Positions 1 through 6,614 of a stretch of DNA of 20,548 nucleotides are shown one piece after another; positions within the stretch are counted from its first letter, which is position 1, and every line of letters starts with the position of its first letter. The notes beneath the pieces are model-generated. The model saw only the letters and a list, made by a program, of their open reading frames with translations. It had not been told where the DNA came from and did not search any database. A program made the position numbers and the translations under genes. The DNA is taken from the NCBI GenBank assembly GCA_937982385.1, contig CALJMC010000068.1, positions 1 through 20,548 on the forward strand. The letters are read 5' to 3'. Source of the DNA: an uncultured Rickettsiales bacterium. GTDB lineage: Bacteria; Pseudomonadota; Alphaproteobacteria; Rickettsiales; UBA998.

Positions 1-44
1 AGAACACGATATTCCTGAGTCATTGTGTCTTTCTAGTTTTTGTT

Positions 45-208
45 GGCTTCGAAGCCGCACATACTGTGCGTTTCTCCGCTGTCGCTTGCGCGACGCTCTC
101 GGCAGGCTCGGACGTACTGTCCTCGCATATTACATTTCTGGTCACCTACGCTTTGCGACCGCAAAGCCGCCGACCATTCGGCGGATTAAAATTTGTATGA
201 TTTTAATC
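45..208. repeat. Run of small inverted repeats next to the SRP RNA gene
   Basis: No convincing gene lies in 1-227. The stretch holds consecutive short hairpins: a GGCTTC/GAAGCC palindrome at 45-56, CGCACA/TGTGCG at 56-70, GTCGC/GCGAC at 81-94, GGAC/GTCC at 110-122, CTTTGC/GCAAAG at 151-166, CCGCCGA/TCGGCGG at 167-184 and GATTAAAAT/ATTTTAATC at 184-208. The last two lie just beyond the 3' end of the minus-strand SRP RNA and could end its transcript. The rest may be a cluster of extragenic palindromes. The stems are read directly from the sequence; the role is inferred. Confidence 0.55.
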
Positions 209-227
209 TCAAAATAATCAAACTAAA

Positions 228-311
228 GCCGACGATGACCCAATGAAATCTCACTATGGCTGCTTCCTTTCGGACCTGACCGAATTAACAAGGACATCGC
301 CCACCGTCGAC
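228..311 (-). ncRNA. ffs: 4.5S signal recognition particle RNA (small bacterial type)
   Basis: This is the RNA of the signal recognition particle, which binds Ffh and guides nascent membrane proteins to the Sec translocon. The minus strand contains the hallmark SRP apical domain, GGTCAGGTCC followed by GAAAGGAAGCAGCC (about 283-260). The ends pair: GTCGACGGTGG (311-301) matches TCATCGTCGGC (238-228) over 11 pairs including G-U pairs, which sets the limits. The resulting length of about 84 nt is short for this class, so a few unpaired terminal bases may be missing. A promoter sits at the right distance upstream. The motif is essentially diagnostic; only the exact ends are uncertain. Confidence 0.93.
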
Positions 312-318
312 CATCGAC

Positions 319-347
319 ACTATAGACAGACTGTCCATCATTGCCAA
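319..347 (-). promoter_or_regulatory. Sigma-70 type promoter of the SRP RNA
   Basis: On the minus strand, TTGGCA (347-342) is followed after exactly 17 bases by TATAGT (324-319). Transcription would start about 7 bases on, near 311-312, where the terminal helix of the SRP RNA begins. The tRNA-Asn promoter in this window has the same -35 hexamer. Confidence 0.8.
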
Positions 348-408
348 GAGCCATCTTCATCATTTTTTACTCTTTTTGGATTCACTAGCAATCTTTGATT
401 ACATCCGT

Positions 409-414
409 TATAAT
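409..414 (+). promoter_or_regulatory. -10 element TATAAT directly before lolA
   Basis: A perfect TATAAT ends 6 bases before the ATG at 421. No Shine-Dalgarno sequence lies between them. A start point 7 bases after the -10 box would coincide with the A of the ATG, suggesting a leaderless mRNA. No good -35 box is visible. Confidence 0.6.
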
Positions 415-420
415 AGTGGC

Positions 421-1029
421 ATGAAATTACGTACACTCCTTTCCATCACCGCAGTTTTATGTGCCCCCCTCTCCGCTCAGGCTGATGAGGCGCTGAACAC
501 ACGTGCGGAAGAATATCTCAATACACTCACCACCATCAAAACACCGTTTACACAGATTGCACCAACAGGTGAAACGGCAACAGGAACCTTCTATCTCAAA
601 CGTCCAGGGCGTATGCGTTTTGACTATGATGCGCCAGTGCCCGTGGTAATTGTTTCCACAGGTCGCACGCTGACCTATCATGATACGGAGCTAGACCAAA
701 TCACCAACGTCCCAATCGGCGGGTCACTCGCAGGGTTCTTAGCAAAAAAGAAAATAGATTTCTCTGATGATATGCTGGAGATTTTAGAGAGCAAAGAGGA
801 AGCAGGCATCGTCACCATTAAAATCCAACAGCGCAAGAAGCCAGATGAAGGCAGCCTCACACTCGAATTCACCACGGCTCCCTATGAATTAAAAAGCTTT
901 ATTACCGTAGATAATAACAAACAAGAAACCATCATTAATCTTGGTGACGCTGAATATGGCGTAGCGATTGAGAAAAAACTCTTCCAACCACCCACCCGCA
1001 GCATCTACGATAAAAAATACAAGCGATAA
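421..1029 (+). CDS. lolA: Outer-membrane lipoprotein carrier protein LolA
   Basis: LolA is the periplasmic chaperone that takes lipoproteins released by LolCDE and carries them to the outer membrane. The 202-residue product begins with a Sec signal peptide (MKLRTLLSITAV..., predicted cut after A21 in SAQA). The mature part shows the family signature FxQ near its start (TPFTQ) and GTFYLKRPGRMRFDYD, the first strands of the half-barrel. Length fits the family. The frame extends upstream to a TTG at 376, but the ATG at 421 is chosen because the signal peptide starts there and a -10 box ends 6 bases before it; translation may therefore be leaderless. The stop lies close to that of a convergent lipoprotein gene, a plausible LolA cargo, though this adjacency may be chance. 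Confidence 0.93.
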   Translation: MKLRTLLSITAVLCAPLSAQADEALNTRAEEYLNTLTTIKTPFTQIAPTGETATGTFYLKRPGRMRFDYDAPVPVVIVSTGRTLTYHDTELDQITNVPIGGSLAGFLAKKKIDFSDDMLEILESKEEAGIVTIKIQQRKKPDEGSLTLEFTTAPYELKSFITVDNNKQETIINLGDAEYGVAIEKKLFQPPTRSIYDKKYKR

Positions 1030-1036
1030 ACTGCCA

Positions 1037-1345
1037 CTACTTATATGTTGACGCGAAACAGTGATTCAGCACTTCTTTGTTATAAATCTCAATAGGCATC
1101 CCGGGATATTGATAGGCGAACGCAATGTTCCGCTTCACATGTGCCAGCAACACGGGGTCTTTTGCAATTTCTGAATTGGTTATCAGTCCCATCACCGAAT
1201 GCTTCGCCATCCCTTGATCGCGCAATGCAATAATGGAATCACTCGCATCGGTAATGCCATAGCAATAATCTTTAATTTTATCATCTTCAGGCGTACAGGC
1301 CGTCACATTCGCCACTGCCACTAATAATATTAGGTATTGTTTCAT
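1037..1345 (-). CDS. Small predicted lipoprotein, function unknown
   Basis: This 102-residue protein has a typical lipoprotein signal: MKQYLILLVAVANVTAC, with lipobox V-T-A-C and the lipidated cysteine at residue 17. Thr follows the Cys, so there is no Asp retention signal and sorting to the outer membrane by the Lol system is expected. The mature part holds two more cysteines (in DYCYG and NHCFA), which could form a disulphide. I do not recognise the family. The ATG has an upstream AAGGA about 6 bases away. The gene converges on lolA, with only 7 bases between the two stops. It is a real gene on signal, RBS and packing; its function is unknown. Confidence 0.7.
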   Translation of the reverse strand: MKQYLILLVAVANVTACTPEDDKIKDYCYGITDASDSIIALRDQGMAKHSVMGLITNSEIAKDPVLLAHVKRNIAFAYQYPGMPIEIYNKEVLNHCFASTYK

Positions 1346-1591
1346 ATTTTTTCCTTATCCTTATAACTGCAATGCACAAATCGCGCCATTGCTTGCTCAT
1401 CCATGGTCAGGAGACCATGTCAGCCTTGAATGTAGCGCAGGAGCGCGGAGCAGCGGCAATTATATATCGCACATATCCGTCTTTTTTCAATCATCACAGG
1501 CGCTGTCGCTACAGCTCAAAAGAGCAAGAGCTTTATAATGACTTCGTAAAAACAACACTTAATCATTTTAACTCACCATTGTCACACAACC
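1346..1591 (+). other. Gene-free stretch with two AGGA-loop hairpins; possible small RNA or leader
   Basis: I find no convincing gene here. Two hairpins present the same tetraloop on the plus strand: CATGGTC-AGGA-GACCATG at 1402-1419 (7 bp) and GCGC-AGGA-GCGC at 1435-1446 (4 bp). A further GCTC-AAAA-GAGC lies near 1513-1524. A weak TTGTTT (1337-1342)/TATAAC (1362-1367) pair with 19-base spacing could start a transcript near 1374. GGA-bearing hairpin loops are what CsrA/RsmA proteins bind. Whether this is an RNA at all is inference. Confidence 0.3.
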
Positions 1592-1624
1592 TTAACATAA
1601 CTTTTACGAATCACATGGTATATT
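1592..1624 (+). promoter_or_regulatory. Promoter-like motif of the DUF1150 gene, shared with the gene at 15019
   Basis: CTTAACATAAC followed by CATG and TATATT occurs here. Nearly the same arrangement, with the same 21-base gap between TTAACA and TATA, stands before the small gene at 15019. TTAACAT also occurs at 12365. TTAA half sites are typical of CtrA binding, but no full TTAA-N7-TTAA pair is present. Confidence 0.4.
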
Positions 1625-1663
1625 AATAATAGTTAAACACAACATCTAGTAAGGAAAACGCTC

Positions 1664-1897
1664 ATGGCTGGAATCGACAATGTATCAGGACAAGAAACAC
1701 TGCATGACATTAGCGCGCCAGAGGCTTCCCTTCCCACTGATTTCCTCACCTATATTAGGCCTATTGAAATTGATAATTGCGGCATCGCCTATGGTGTTTA
1801 TTCTGAAGATGGCGCGCAACTTGCTATATTCGGCAGTTTCGACGCAGCATATTATTCCGCACGTCAGAACAACCTAACGCCTGTGCAAGTTCACTAG
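1664..1897 (+). CDS. DUF1150 family protein
   Basis: This is a 77-residue protein of unknown function. The pattern is that of the alphaproteobacterial DUF1150 family: a central YIRPIEIDN..AYGVYSEDG block, then QLAIFGSFDAAYYSARQNN, ending in the characteristic L-x-P-V-x-V-H (LTPVQVH). Members are often next to Hsp20-type chaperone genes; no such gene is seen here. The ATG at 1664 has AAGGA at 1651-1655, 8 bases upstream. The gene ends 2 bases before the convergent peptidase gene. The family call rests on memory of its C-terminal motif. Confidence 0.75.
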   Translation: MAGIDNVSGQETLHDISAPEASLPTDFLTYIRPIEIDNCGIAYGVYSEDGAQLAIFGSFDAAYYSARQNNLTPVQVH

Positions 1898-1899
1898 AA

Positions 1900-3075
1900 C
1901 TACTTCACCACCACCTTATCACTACCTTCAGCTAACACTGTGCCGTCACGCGTAAGCTTATAATTCGCTACGAATGTGCCTTTAGGCAACGTGGCTTTGT
2001 TTCTATTTCCTATATATTTATAATAGCGCACCTTACTGTGAGTAATCGTCTCTGAGAGCTGAGACATCACGCTCCCTTCAGGATTTTTCAATGTCATTAA
2101 AAGCGTATCACCCGCTTGCACACCATAAAACTCTGCCCAATAGATCATGACAGGTGCTTTCGTACCTATCATTGATGTCGTTTTCTTGCGTGCCAAAATG
2201 CCTGACATATCGGGCATTGCATCATTAAACCCAGATGTTACATAACCTGTTGGCGTATAGGTTAGCTTTTTAAAGACAATTTGCTCCCACAATGTTTCAC
2301 GTTGCAATGACAGCCCGCACGCGGCATGCATATTGCCTGCGGTGAAAGGGTCAATATGTGCGTCACCCTTACGCACAGAGATATGCAAATGCGGAAATTC
2401 TGTTTTACCAGATAACCCCACCTGCCCGAGTATGTCACCTTTGGAAACGCTGTCACCTTGCTTAACCTTCACACTGCCTTTTTTCATATGACAATATTGC
2501 GTTTCCCATCCATTGCCATGCATAATCGCCAAACCATTGCCGCATTCCTTATCTTTAATAGATGCAGGCGCAACAGAGTTCATTTCTTTATCTTCCATGC
2601 CATCACGCACACCACGAACCGTGCCTCCTGATGCCGCCAGAACATTCACACCACGCTTCATTTGCGCACGCGTACGCAGTGCAAAATCAGTCCCTTTGTG
2701 CCCATCATATGTCAGGCTGCCGCATGAAAAATCCATCACGTCATTATCCGCAGCATGATCAATATAATTTTGAATGAAACAGTCTTTTCCAATCTCGCAA
2801 TCAAGCGGCATGCCCATAGAAAATACTCTGCTCGTGCGCACTGCTACTGGTGCCAGCTGTGCTTGCTTCACCAAAGGCGGTTTCTTTTTCTCCACAGAAA
2901 ATGTTGGCACCTCTTCGACCGGCGTCTCAATTGCAGCCACTTCATGCGCTGGCGCAACCTCATCAGGCAGGTCACCCAGCACCTTCACTCCGACAATAAT
3001 AGACGCAAGTGACAAGCCAACAATCGTCAATATTATGGTAAGTTCTAACGCACTAAAGCCCTGTTTATTCTTCAT
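1900..3075 (-). CDS. M23 (LytM-type) peptidase with a type IV prepilin leader
   Basis: The 391-residue protein is a predicted zinc endopeptidase acting on peptidoglycan cross-links or peptide bridges. Its N-terminus is a textbook class III prepilin signal: MKNKQG, then Phe at +1, Glu at +5 (FSALE) and about 20 hydrophobic residues. A Pro/Glu/Lys-rich linker (about 35-85) leads to the M23 domain, where all ligands are present: H126-x3-D130 in HKGTD, H196, and H229-L-H231 in PHLH. A C-terminal beta-rich region (about 265-391) follows. The start overlaps the upstream paralogue by 4 bp (ATGA), so the two are probably translated together. The leader closely matches that of the pseudopilin-like protein at 5107. 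Catalysis is likely; passage through the pilin pathway is inferred. Confidence 0.85.
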   Translation of the reverse strand: MKNKQGFSALELTIILTIVGLSLASIIVGVKVLGDLPDEVAPAHEVAAIETPVEEVPTFSVEKKKPPLVKQAQLAPVAVRTSRVFSMGMPLDCEIGKDCFIQNYIDHAADNDVMDFSCGSLTYDGHKGTDFALRTRAQMKRGVNVLAASGGTVRGVRDGMEDKEMNSVAPASIKDKECGNGLAIMHGNGWETQYCHMKKGSVKVKQGDSVSKGDILGQVGLSGKTEFPHLHISVRKGDAHIDPFTAGNMHAACGLSLQRETLWEQIVFKKLTYTPTGYVTSGFNDAMPDMSGILARKKTTSMIGTKAPVMIYWAEFYGVQAGDTLLMTLKNPEGSVMSQLSETITHSKVRYYKYIGNRNKATLPKGTFVANYKLTRDGTVLAEGSDKVVVK

Positions 3076-4055
3076 TTAACCTGCACCTTTTCTGTATGTT
3101 TGGCAATCACCGAGCCTGAACGCAATAATGTTGTTTTGCCTAAGTAAATTCCTTTTTCAAGCAACCCATGATTCTCAAGCCCAATATATTTATATATACG
3201 CGGAAGCGCCTCTTGGATAAAGAGCTTATCACGCGCCACTACCACACCGGAGGGAGAGATGAGCTTCACATGCACATTATCTCCTGATTTTACACCATAA
3301 AAAGACGTCCAAAAATAAATGCCATCTGCACCATAGGATAAGGTCTCTTTAGCCTGTATACGCGTCACGACATTATTTTGATCGGGCTGCACATCATTAA
3401 ACCCAGCACCGATATGACCAGACGGCTTATAAATCAGTTTCTTTTGGACAGAAGACTCCCACAAGCTCTCGCGTTGAGGAGAAACACTACAAGGCGCATC
3501 TTTATCACGCGCTGTGAACGGATCATAATAGCGGCTATTTTTACGAACCAGCATATGCAGATGCGGGTATTCTGTGTTGCCAGACATGCCCACCTGTCCG
3601 AGTGGTTGACCCGTGATCACTTCGTCACCTTTGTTAACCTTCACGCTGCCCTGCTTCAAATGGCAATAGGTTGTTTTCCAGCCTGTGCCATGATCGACCA
3701 CCACCATATTGCCACATTTACGCTTTTTAATGAGCTTGCGACGCATGGTTTTTGCATGCCCATCAGGCAGCAAATCGAACGATGCGGTAACCGTTCCGCC
3801 CGCCGCAGCCAGAACAGTGACGCCTTTTTCATAAAGCGCATAAGAACGCACAGCAAAGTCAGTGCCACTATTGCCGTTATAACTCAACGTTCCGCAGGTA
3901 TAATCACTTAATCCGTCTTTCGGCGAATGGTCAACATAACTGCGGATATAGCAATCACTTCCCATGGAGCAATCAACGGGCAATCCCATTTCAAACGCAT
4001 GCGCCGCACTTGCAGCTATCATGCAACCGATTATGGTTAAGAGTAAAATCCGCAC
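3072..4055 (-). CDS. M23-family paralogue lacking the first zinc ligand (probably degenerate)
   Basis: This 327-residue secreted protein is a tandem paralogue of the downstream peptidase: both share the pre-domain G-x-P-x-DC motif, the M23 core and the C-terminal beta region (KKLIYKPSGHIGAGFND against KKLTYTPTGYVTSGFND). It differs in having a Sec signal peptide (MRILLLTIIGCMIAASAAHA, cut after A20) instead of a prepilin leader. The first metal ligand of H-x3-D is replaced: N62-S-G-T-D66, codon AAT. H132 and H165-L-H167 are kept. Loss of this histidine normally abolishes zinc binding, so it may regulate or scaffold its partner, as degenerate LytM proteins such as EnvC do for other enzymes. 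The start is a GTG with GAGGGG about 9 bases upstream; the nearest upstream ATG is out of frame. Confidence 0.82.
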   Translation of the reverse strand: MRILLLTIIGCMIAASAAHAFEMGLPVDCSMGSDCYIRSYVDHSPKDGLSDYTCGTLSYNGNSGTDFAVRSYALYEKGVTVLAAAGGTVTASFDLLPDGHAKTMRRKLIKKRKCGNMVVVDHGTGWKTTYCHLKQGSVKVNKGDEVITGQPLGQVGMSGNTEYPHLHMLVRKNSRYYDPFTARDKDAPCSVSPQRESLWESSVQKKLIYKPSGHIGAGFNDVQPDQNNVVTRIQAKETLSYGADGIYFWTSFYGVKSGDNVHVKLISPSGVVVARDKLFIQEALPRIYKYIGLENHGLLEKGIYLGKTTLLRSGSVIAKHTEKVQVK

Positions 4056-4128
4056 CCTATTACGCCCCTCATTGATTGATTTTAAACCAGCCTCACGCTA
4101 ACCTATCACACGAACATACAGCATGTAA

Positions 4129-5064
4129 ATGAACCCTATGACCTCCTTGCCAAAAATAGATGAAACACCGACCCACATTGCACTGACGCTCAAAATGGAT
4201 GGAACATTGGATGAGATGCTCACCCGCTACCCCCACCATACCGACCTACAGCACCTCAAAGCAATCGAGCTGGCAAAGGCAGGTCAACGTGAAGACGCAC
4301 TGATTAGTTACCACAAGGCAACTAACTTAAATGATAAATATCATCCACTTATTCATTTTCAAGGCTCGCATTTATTTCTCGACAAAGCATGTGCACTCGA
4401 CCACCTAGACCGCGCAGATGAGGCGGAAAAAGACTTTGAACATGCTGTATTTCTAGACCATCGCAATGAATTTGCCATGAACAAAATGCGCACAAGTCCT
4501 GCCAATACATTGAGCAACTACCACCCCTCCACTCCTCGTTTGCAGGATTATCACAATCGCATCAAGCTGAGTATGCATGGCTATCTGTTTAACGCTATCC
4601 CCACCAGCGATGGCGACACCCTTCCCTTTGATGATGATGTGCTAGGGCATGATGCCGCTTATACATTGCAAGAAAATGGCAACATCGTTGCAGCACGTAA
4701 TGCCTATGAAACTCATCTTAAGAACCATATGCGCTGCCGGCATAGCTGGCATCATCTAGGACAATGTCATGTCATGCTCGGTGAACTTTATGAGGCAGTG
4801 CGCTGCTTCGGACGCTCAGCCAAGATTGAAGAATCCGTGCATAAGGCCTATCACACAGACGCCGCACGACATTTCACCAATCGCGGCATTATTTACCTGA
4901 TGCAAGATGACTGGGACATGGCGCTCAATGATTTCAACAAAGCCCTCAACCTCAATAAAGGCGACCTGAAAGCAACCGAATGCCAAGTGATTGCCATGAA
5001 TAAAAAGCACCCAAAACAGGAATCGTCTTTGCTTAGCCATGAACCACTCTTCATTAACAATTAA
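4129..5064 (+). CDS. Tetratricopeptide repeat protein
   Basis: The 311-residue protein consists mainly of TPR helical pairs, a protein-protein interaction scaffold. About five are visible: from L43 (LAKAGQREDALISYHKATNL), around 90-120 (DRADEAEKDFEHAVFLD), around 180-210 (ENGNIVAARNAYE), around 215-250 (GELYEAVRCFGRSAKIEE) and around 260-295 (DDWDMALNDFNKALNLNKG). No signal peptide or membrane segment is seen, so it is predicted cytoplasmic. The ATG at 4129 has a weak RBS; a second ATG at 4138 is possible. It is divergent from the peptidase pair and 42 bp ahead of a pseudopilin-like gene. Its partner is unknown, but assembly of the neighbouring pilus-like proteins is a reasonable guess. Confidence 0.75.
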   Translation: MNPMTSLPKIDETPTHIALTLKMDGTLDEMLTRYPHHTDLQHLKAIELAKAGQREDALISYHKATNLNDKYHPLIHFQGSHLFLDKACALDHLDRADEAEKDFEHAVFLDHRNEFAMNKMRTSPANTLSNYHPSTPRLQDYHNRIKLSMHGYLFNAIPTSDGDTLPFDDDVLGHDAAYTLQENGNIVAARNAYETHLKNHMRCRHSWHHLGQCHVMLGELYEAVRCFGRSAKIEESVHKAYHTDAARHFTNRGIIYLMQDDWDMALNDFNKALNLNKGDLKATECQVIAMNKKHPKQESSLLSHEPLFINN

Positions 5065-5106
5065 TGATTTTACTGTACAGTCAGCACATAAACATTAGGA
5101 ATTCCC

Positions 5107-5883
5107 ATGAAAAATAGTGGCTTTAGCTTACTCGAGCTTTCAATTGTACTCGTCATCATCGGCCTCATTGCAGGCGGCATTGTCGCGGGGTCATCCATGA
5201 TTCGCGCTGCAGAGTTACGGGCAGTGGCAACAGAATTCACACAATACCAAACAGCAGTGAATACATTCAGAGATAAATATCTTGGACTGCCTGGTGATTT
5301 AAAAAATGCGGAGCAATTTTGGGGCACAGCTCACGCCACTGACGCTACCTGTATCACTACCGCCTCAACAGGCATCGAAACCTGTAATGGCAATGGTGAT
5401 GGAAATATGCTCTTTTCTACACGAAGTGCTGAACCTTATCGCTTTTGGCAACATCTCGCAAATGCAGGCTTAGTGAGCGGAGCATTTAACGGTGCCAGCG
5501 GAGCTAATAATGTTTACTACGATGCAGACATTGGTGAAAACATTCCAGAATCAAAGCTAAGTGGCGCAGGCTGGCATGCCTATCGTCACAATAGCTCTGG
5601 AGCCTATGGCGGAGACACTGCATCGTTTGAAGGAAACTTTGGAAATTTCTTTTTTTACGGAGGGAATCAAACAACCGACCTGCCTACCGATACAATTTTA
5701 ACGTCCACTGAAGCGTGGAGCCTAGATAAGAAAATTGATGATGGAAAACCTGCACAAGGGAATGTGTGGTCATATCGATGGGCAACATGTACAGACGCTA
5801 CAAACTTCTCAGAAATTACAGCAAATTATGACCTCGATGATGATTCACAAGCATGTTCTCTTATGTTCATCAACGCTATTTAA
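5107..5883 (+). CDS. Pseudopilin-like protein with prepilin-type N-terminal methylation signal
   Basis: The 258-residue protein starts MKNSG, then FSLLE (Phe +1, Glu +5) and the hydrophobic helix LSIVLVIIGLIAGGIVAG, the substrate signal for prepilin peptidase/methylase. The rest matches a pseudopilin type common in alphaproteobacteria: YLGLPGDLKNAEQFWG, paired cysteines before a CNGNGDGN stretch, then WQHLANAGLVSG. Four cysteines in the mature part (in TCITT, ETCNG, ATCTD and QACSL) could make two disulphides. AGGA at 5097-5100 lies 6 bases before the ATG. A palindrome ACTGTACAGT (5072-5081) in the gap after the TPR gene may be an operator. No secretion ATPase or platform gene is in view, so the apparatus it joins is unknown. 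Confidence 0.82.
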   Translation: MKNSGFSLLELSIVLVIIGLIAGGIVAGSSMIRAAELRAVATEFTQYQTAVNTFRDKYLGLPGDLKNAEQFWGTAHATDATCITTASTGIETCNGNGDGNMLFSTRSAEPYRFWQHLANAGLVSGAFNGASGANNVYYDADIGENIPESKLSGAGWHAYRHNSSGAYGGDTASFEGNFGNFFFYGGNQTTDLPTDTILTSTEAWSLDKKIDDGKPAQGNVWSYRWATCTDATNFSEITANYDLDDDSQACSLMFINAI

Positions 5884-5934
5884 AAAAAGACAGCTCGGCA
5901 AAAACTGCCTATTTATTCTGCGTAAACTACCTGC

Positions 5935-5940
5935 TATAGT
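5935..5940 (+). promoter_or_regulatory. -10 element TATAGT directly before fliX
   Basis: TATAGT ends 6 bases before the ATG at 5947, the same spacing as before lolA. No Shine-Dalgarno sequence is present. This suggests transcription starting at the start codon and decides for 5947 over the ATG at 5944. Confidence 0.5.
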
Positions 5941-5946
5941 CTAATG

Positions 5947-6363
5947 ATGAAAATCACAGGCAACTCTCCAATATCAAATTCAAGTGCAACCAAGAAAAAG
6001 TCGAAAGCGTCTGGCGCGTCGGGTTTTGCAGGATTGTTAGGCGGCGCTGAGGAATCCTCAGCAGTCAGTACCCCTGCAAGCATTGCAGGTCCATCCGCAT
6101 TGGATGGCATGCTGGCACTGCAAGAAGTGTCGGATGAGGATGTGGGACAAAAGAGAGCTGTCCGTCAAGGACTCTCCACTCTCGACGCATTAGAGGATTT
6201 ACGCTTGGCTATCTTGTTGGGTGAAGTATCTCCCACACAGCTTGAACGCATCCAAAAACGCATGGAACAACAACGTGGTGTCGTCATGGACCCAGAGCTT
6301 CAAGCCCTCATGAATGAGATTGAAGTGAGAGCCGCTGTAGAATTGGCGAAGCTGGGTAGATAG
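5947..6363 (+). CDS. fliX: Flagellar assembly regulator FliX
   Basis: FliX is an alphaproteobacterial trans-acting regulator that, with the sigma-54 activator FlbD, links completion of early flagellar structures to transcription of later genes. The product (138 residues from 5947) shows the family layout: conserved MKITG start, a low-complexity Ser/Ala/Lys segment, GPSALDGMLALQEV, then a helical C-terminal half with the characteristic LSTLDALEDLRLAILLGEVS and the ending EIEVRAAVELAKLGR. An ATG 3 bases earlier gives MMKITG, but the family starts at MKITG and the -10 box spacing favours 5947. It heads a block fliX-fliK-flgD-flgE whose later genes have sigma-54 type promoters, in line with its known role. 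Confidence 0.93.
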   Translation: MKITGNSPISNSSATKKKSKASGASGFAGLLGGAEESSAVSTPASIAGPSALDGMLALQEVSDEDVGQKRAVRQGLSTLDALEDLRLAILLGEVSPTQLERIQKRMEQQRGVVMDPELQALMNEIEVRAAVELAKLGR

Positions 6364-6533
6364 CTTCGCAAGCTCAAAGCTGATGCGGTCATGTTGAAAA
6401 CGCGCATCTCCGATACCACCGACCTCGTAAATTACAATCCATCGTTAGCCCTATAACTTATATGCCAACAGGAGTTGGCGCGAGCCTTCAGCCCACGAAG
6501 TAGTCGCGTATCGTGAATTTAGGAAAATTCACG
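6362..6533 (+). promoter_or_regulatory. fliX-fliK spacer with two AGGA-loop hairpins
   Basis: The 251-base spacer carries a small hairpin at the fliX stop (AGCTT-CGC-AAGCT, 6362-6374), then GCCAAC-AGGA-GTTGGC (6464-6479) and a perfect 9-bp stem CGTGAATTT / AAATTCACG around AGGA (6512-6533). Flanking GCGT...ACGC could lengthen the last stem. The two AGGA repeats are centred about 106 and 55 bases before the expected fliK start point, so they could be DNA sites for a sigma-54 activator, or RNA hairpins in the fliX 3' region that bind a CsrA-type protein. Confidence 0.5.
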
Positions 6534-6549
6534 GACGCAATCAAAAAAA

Positions 6550-6566
6550 CTGGCACAACCTTTGCA
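6550..6566 (+). promoter_or_regulatory. Sigma-54 (-24/-12) promoter of fliK
   Basis: CTGGCACAACCTTTGCA matches the RpoN consensus YTGGCACGRNNNTTGCW at nearly every position, with exact spacing between the GG and GC elements. The start point would be near 6577, giving a leader of about 38 bases with the RBS GAAAGG at 6603-6608. A TATAAT at 6595-6600 without a good -35 is probably not used. Confidence 0.8.
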
Positions 6567-6614
6567 TTGTTAAACGTGAAATATAAAAACGTTCTATAAT
6601 CCGAAAGGCATGTC

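Noticed and set aside
23..217. 64-codon plus-strand frame before the SRP RNA
   Set aside because: It lies across the hairpin cluster, has no RBS, and its sequence is arginine/cysteine-rich without any recognisable motif.
1372..1626. 84-codon plus-strand frame between the lipoprotein and DUF1150 genes
   Set aside because: No RBS, composition unlike a protein, covers the two AGGA hairpins and runs into the promoter region of the DUF1150 gene.
3378..3911. 177-codon frame opposite the second M23 gene
   Set aside because: Antisense shadow of a clearly recognised M23 gene; no motif of its own.
5897..5909. GGCA/TGCC hairpin before fliX, considered as a terminator or sigma-54 site
   Set aside because: The stem is only 4 bp and no T-run follows; the GG to GC spacing is too short for a -24/-12 promoter.
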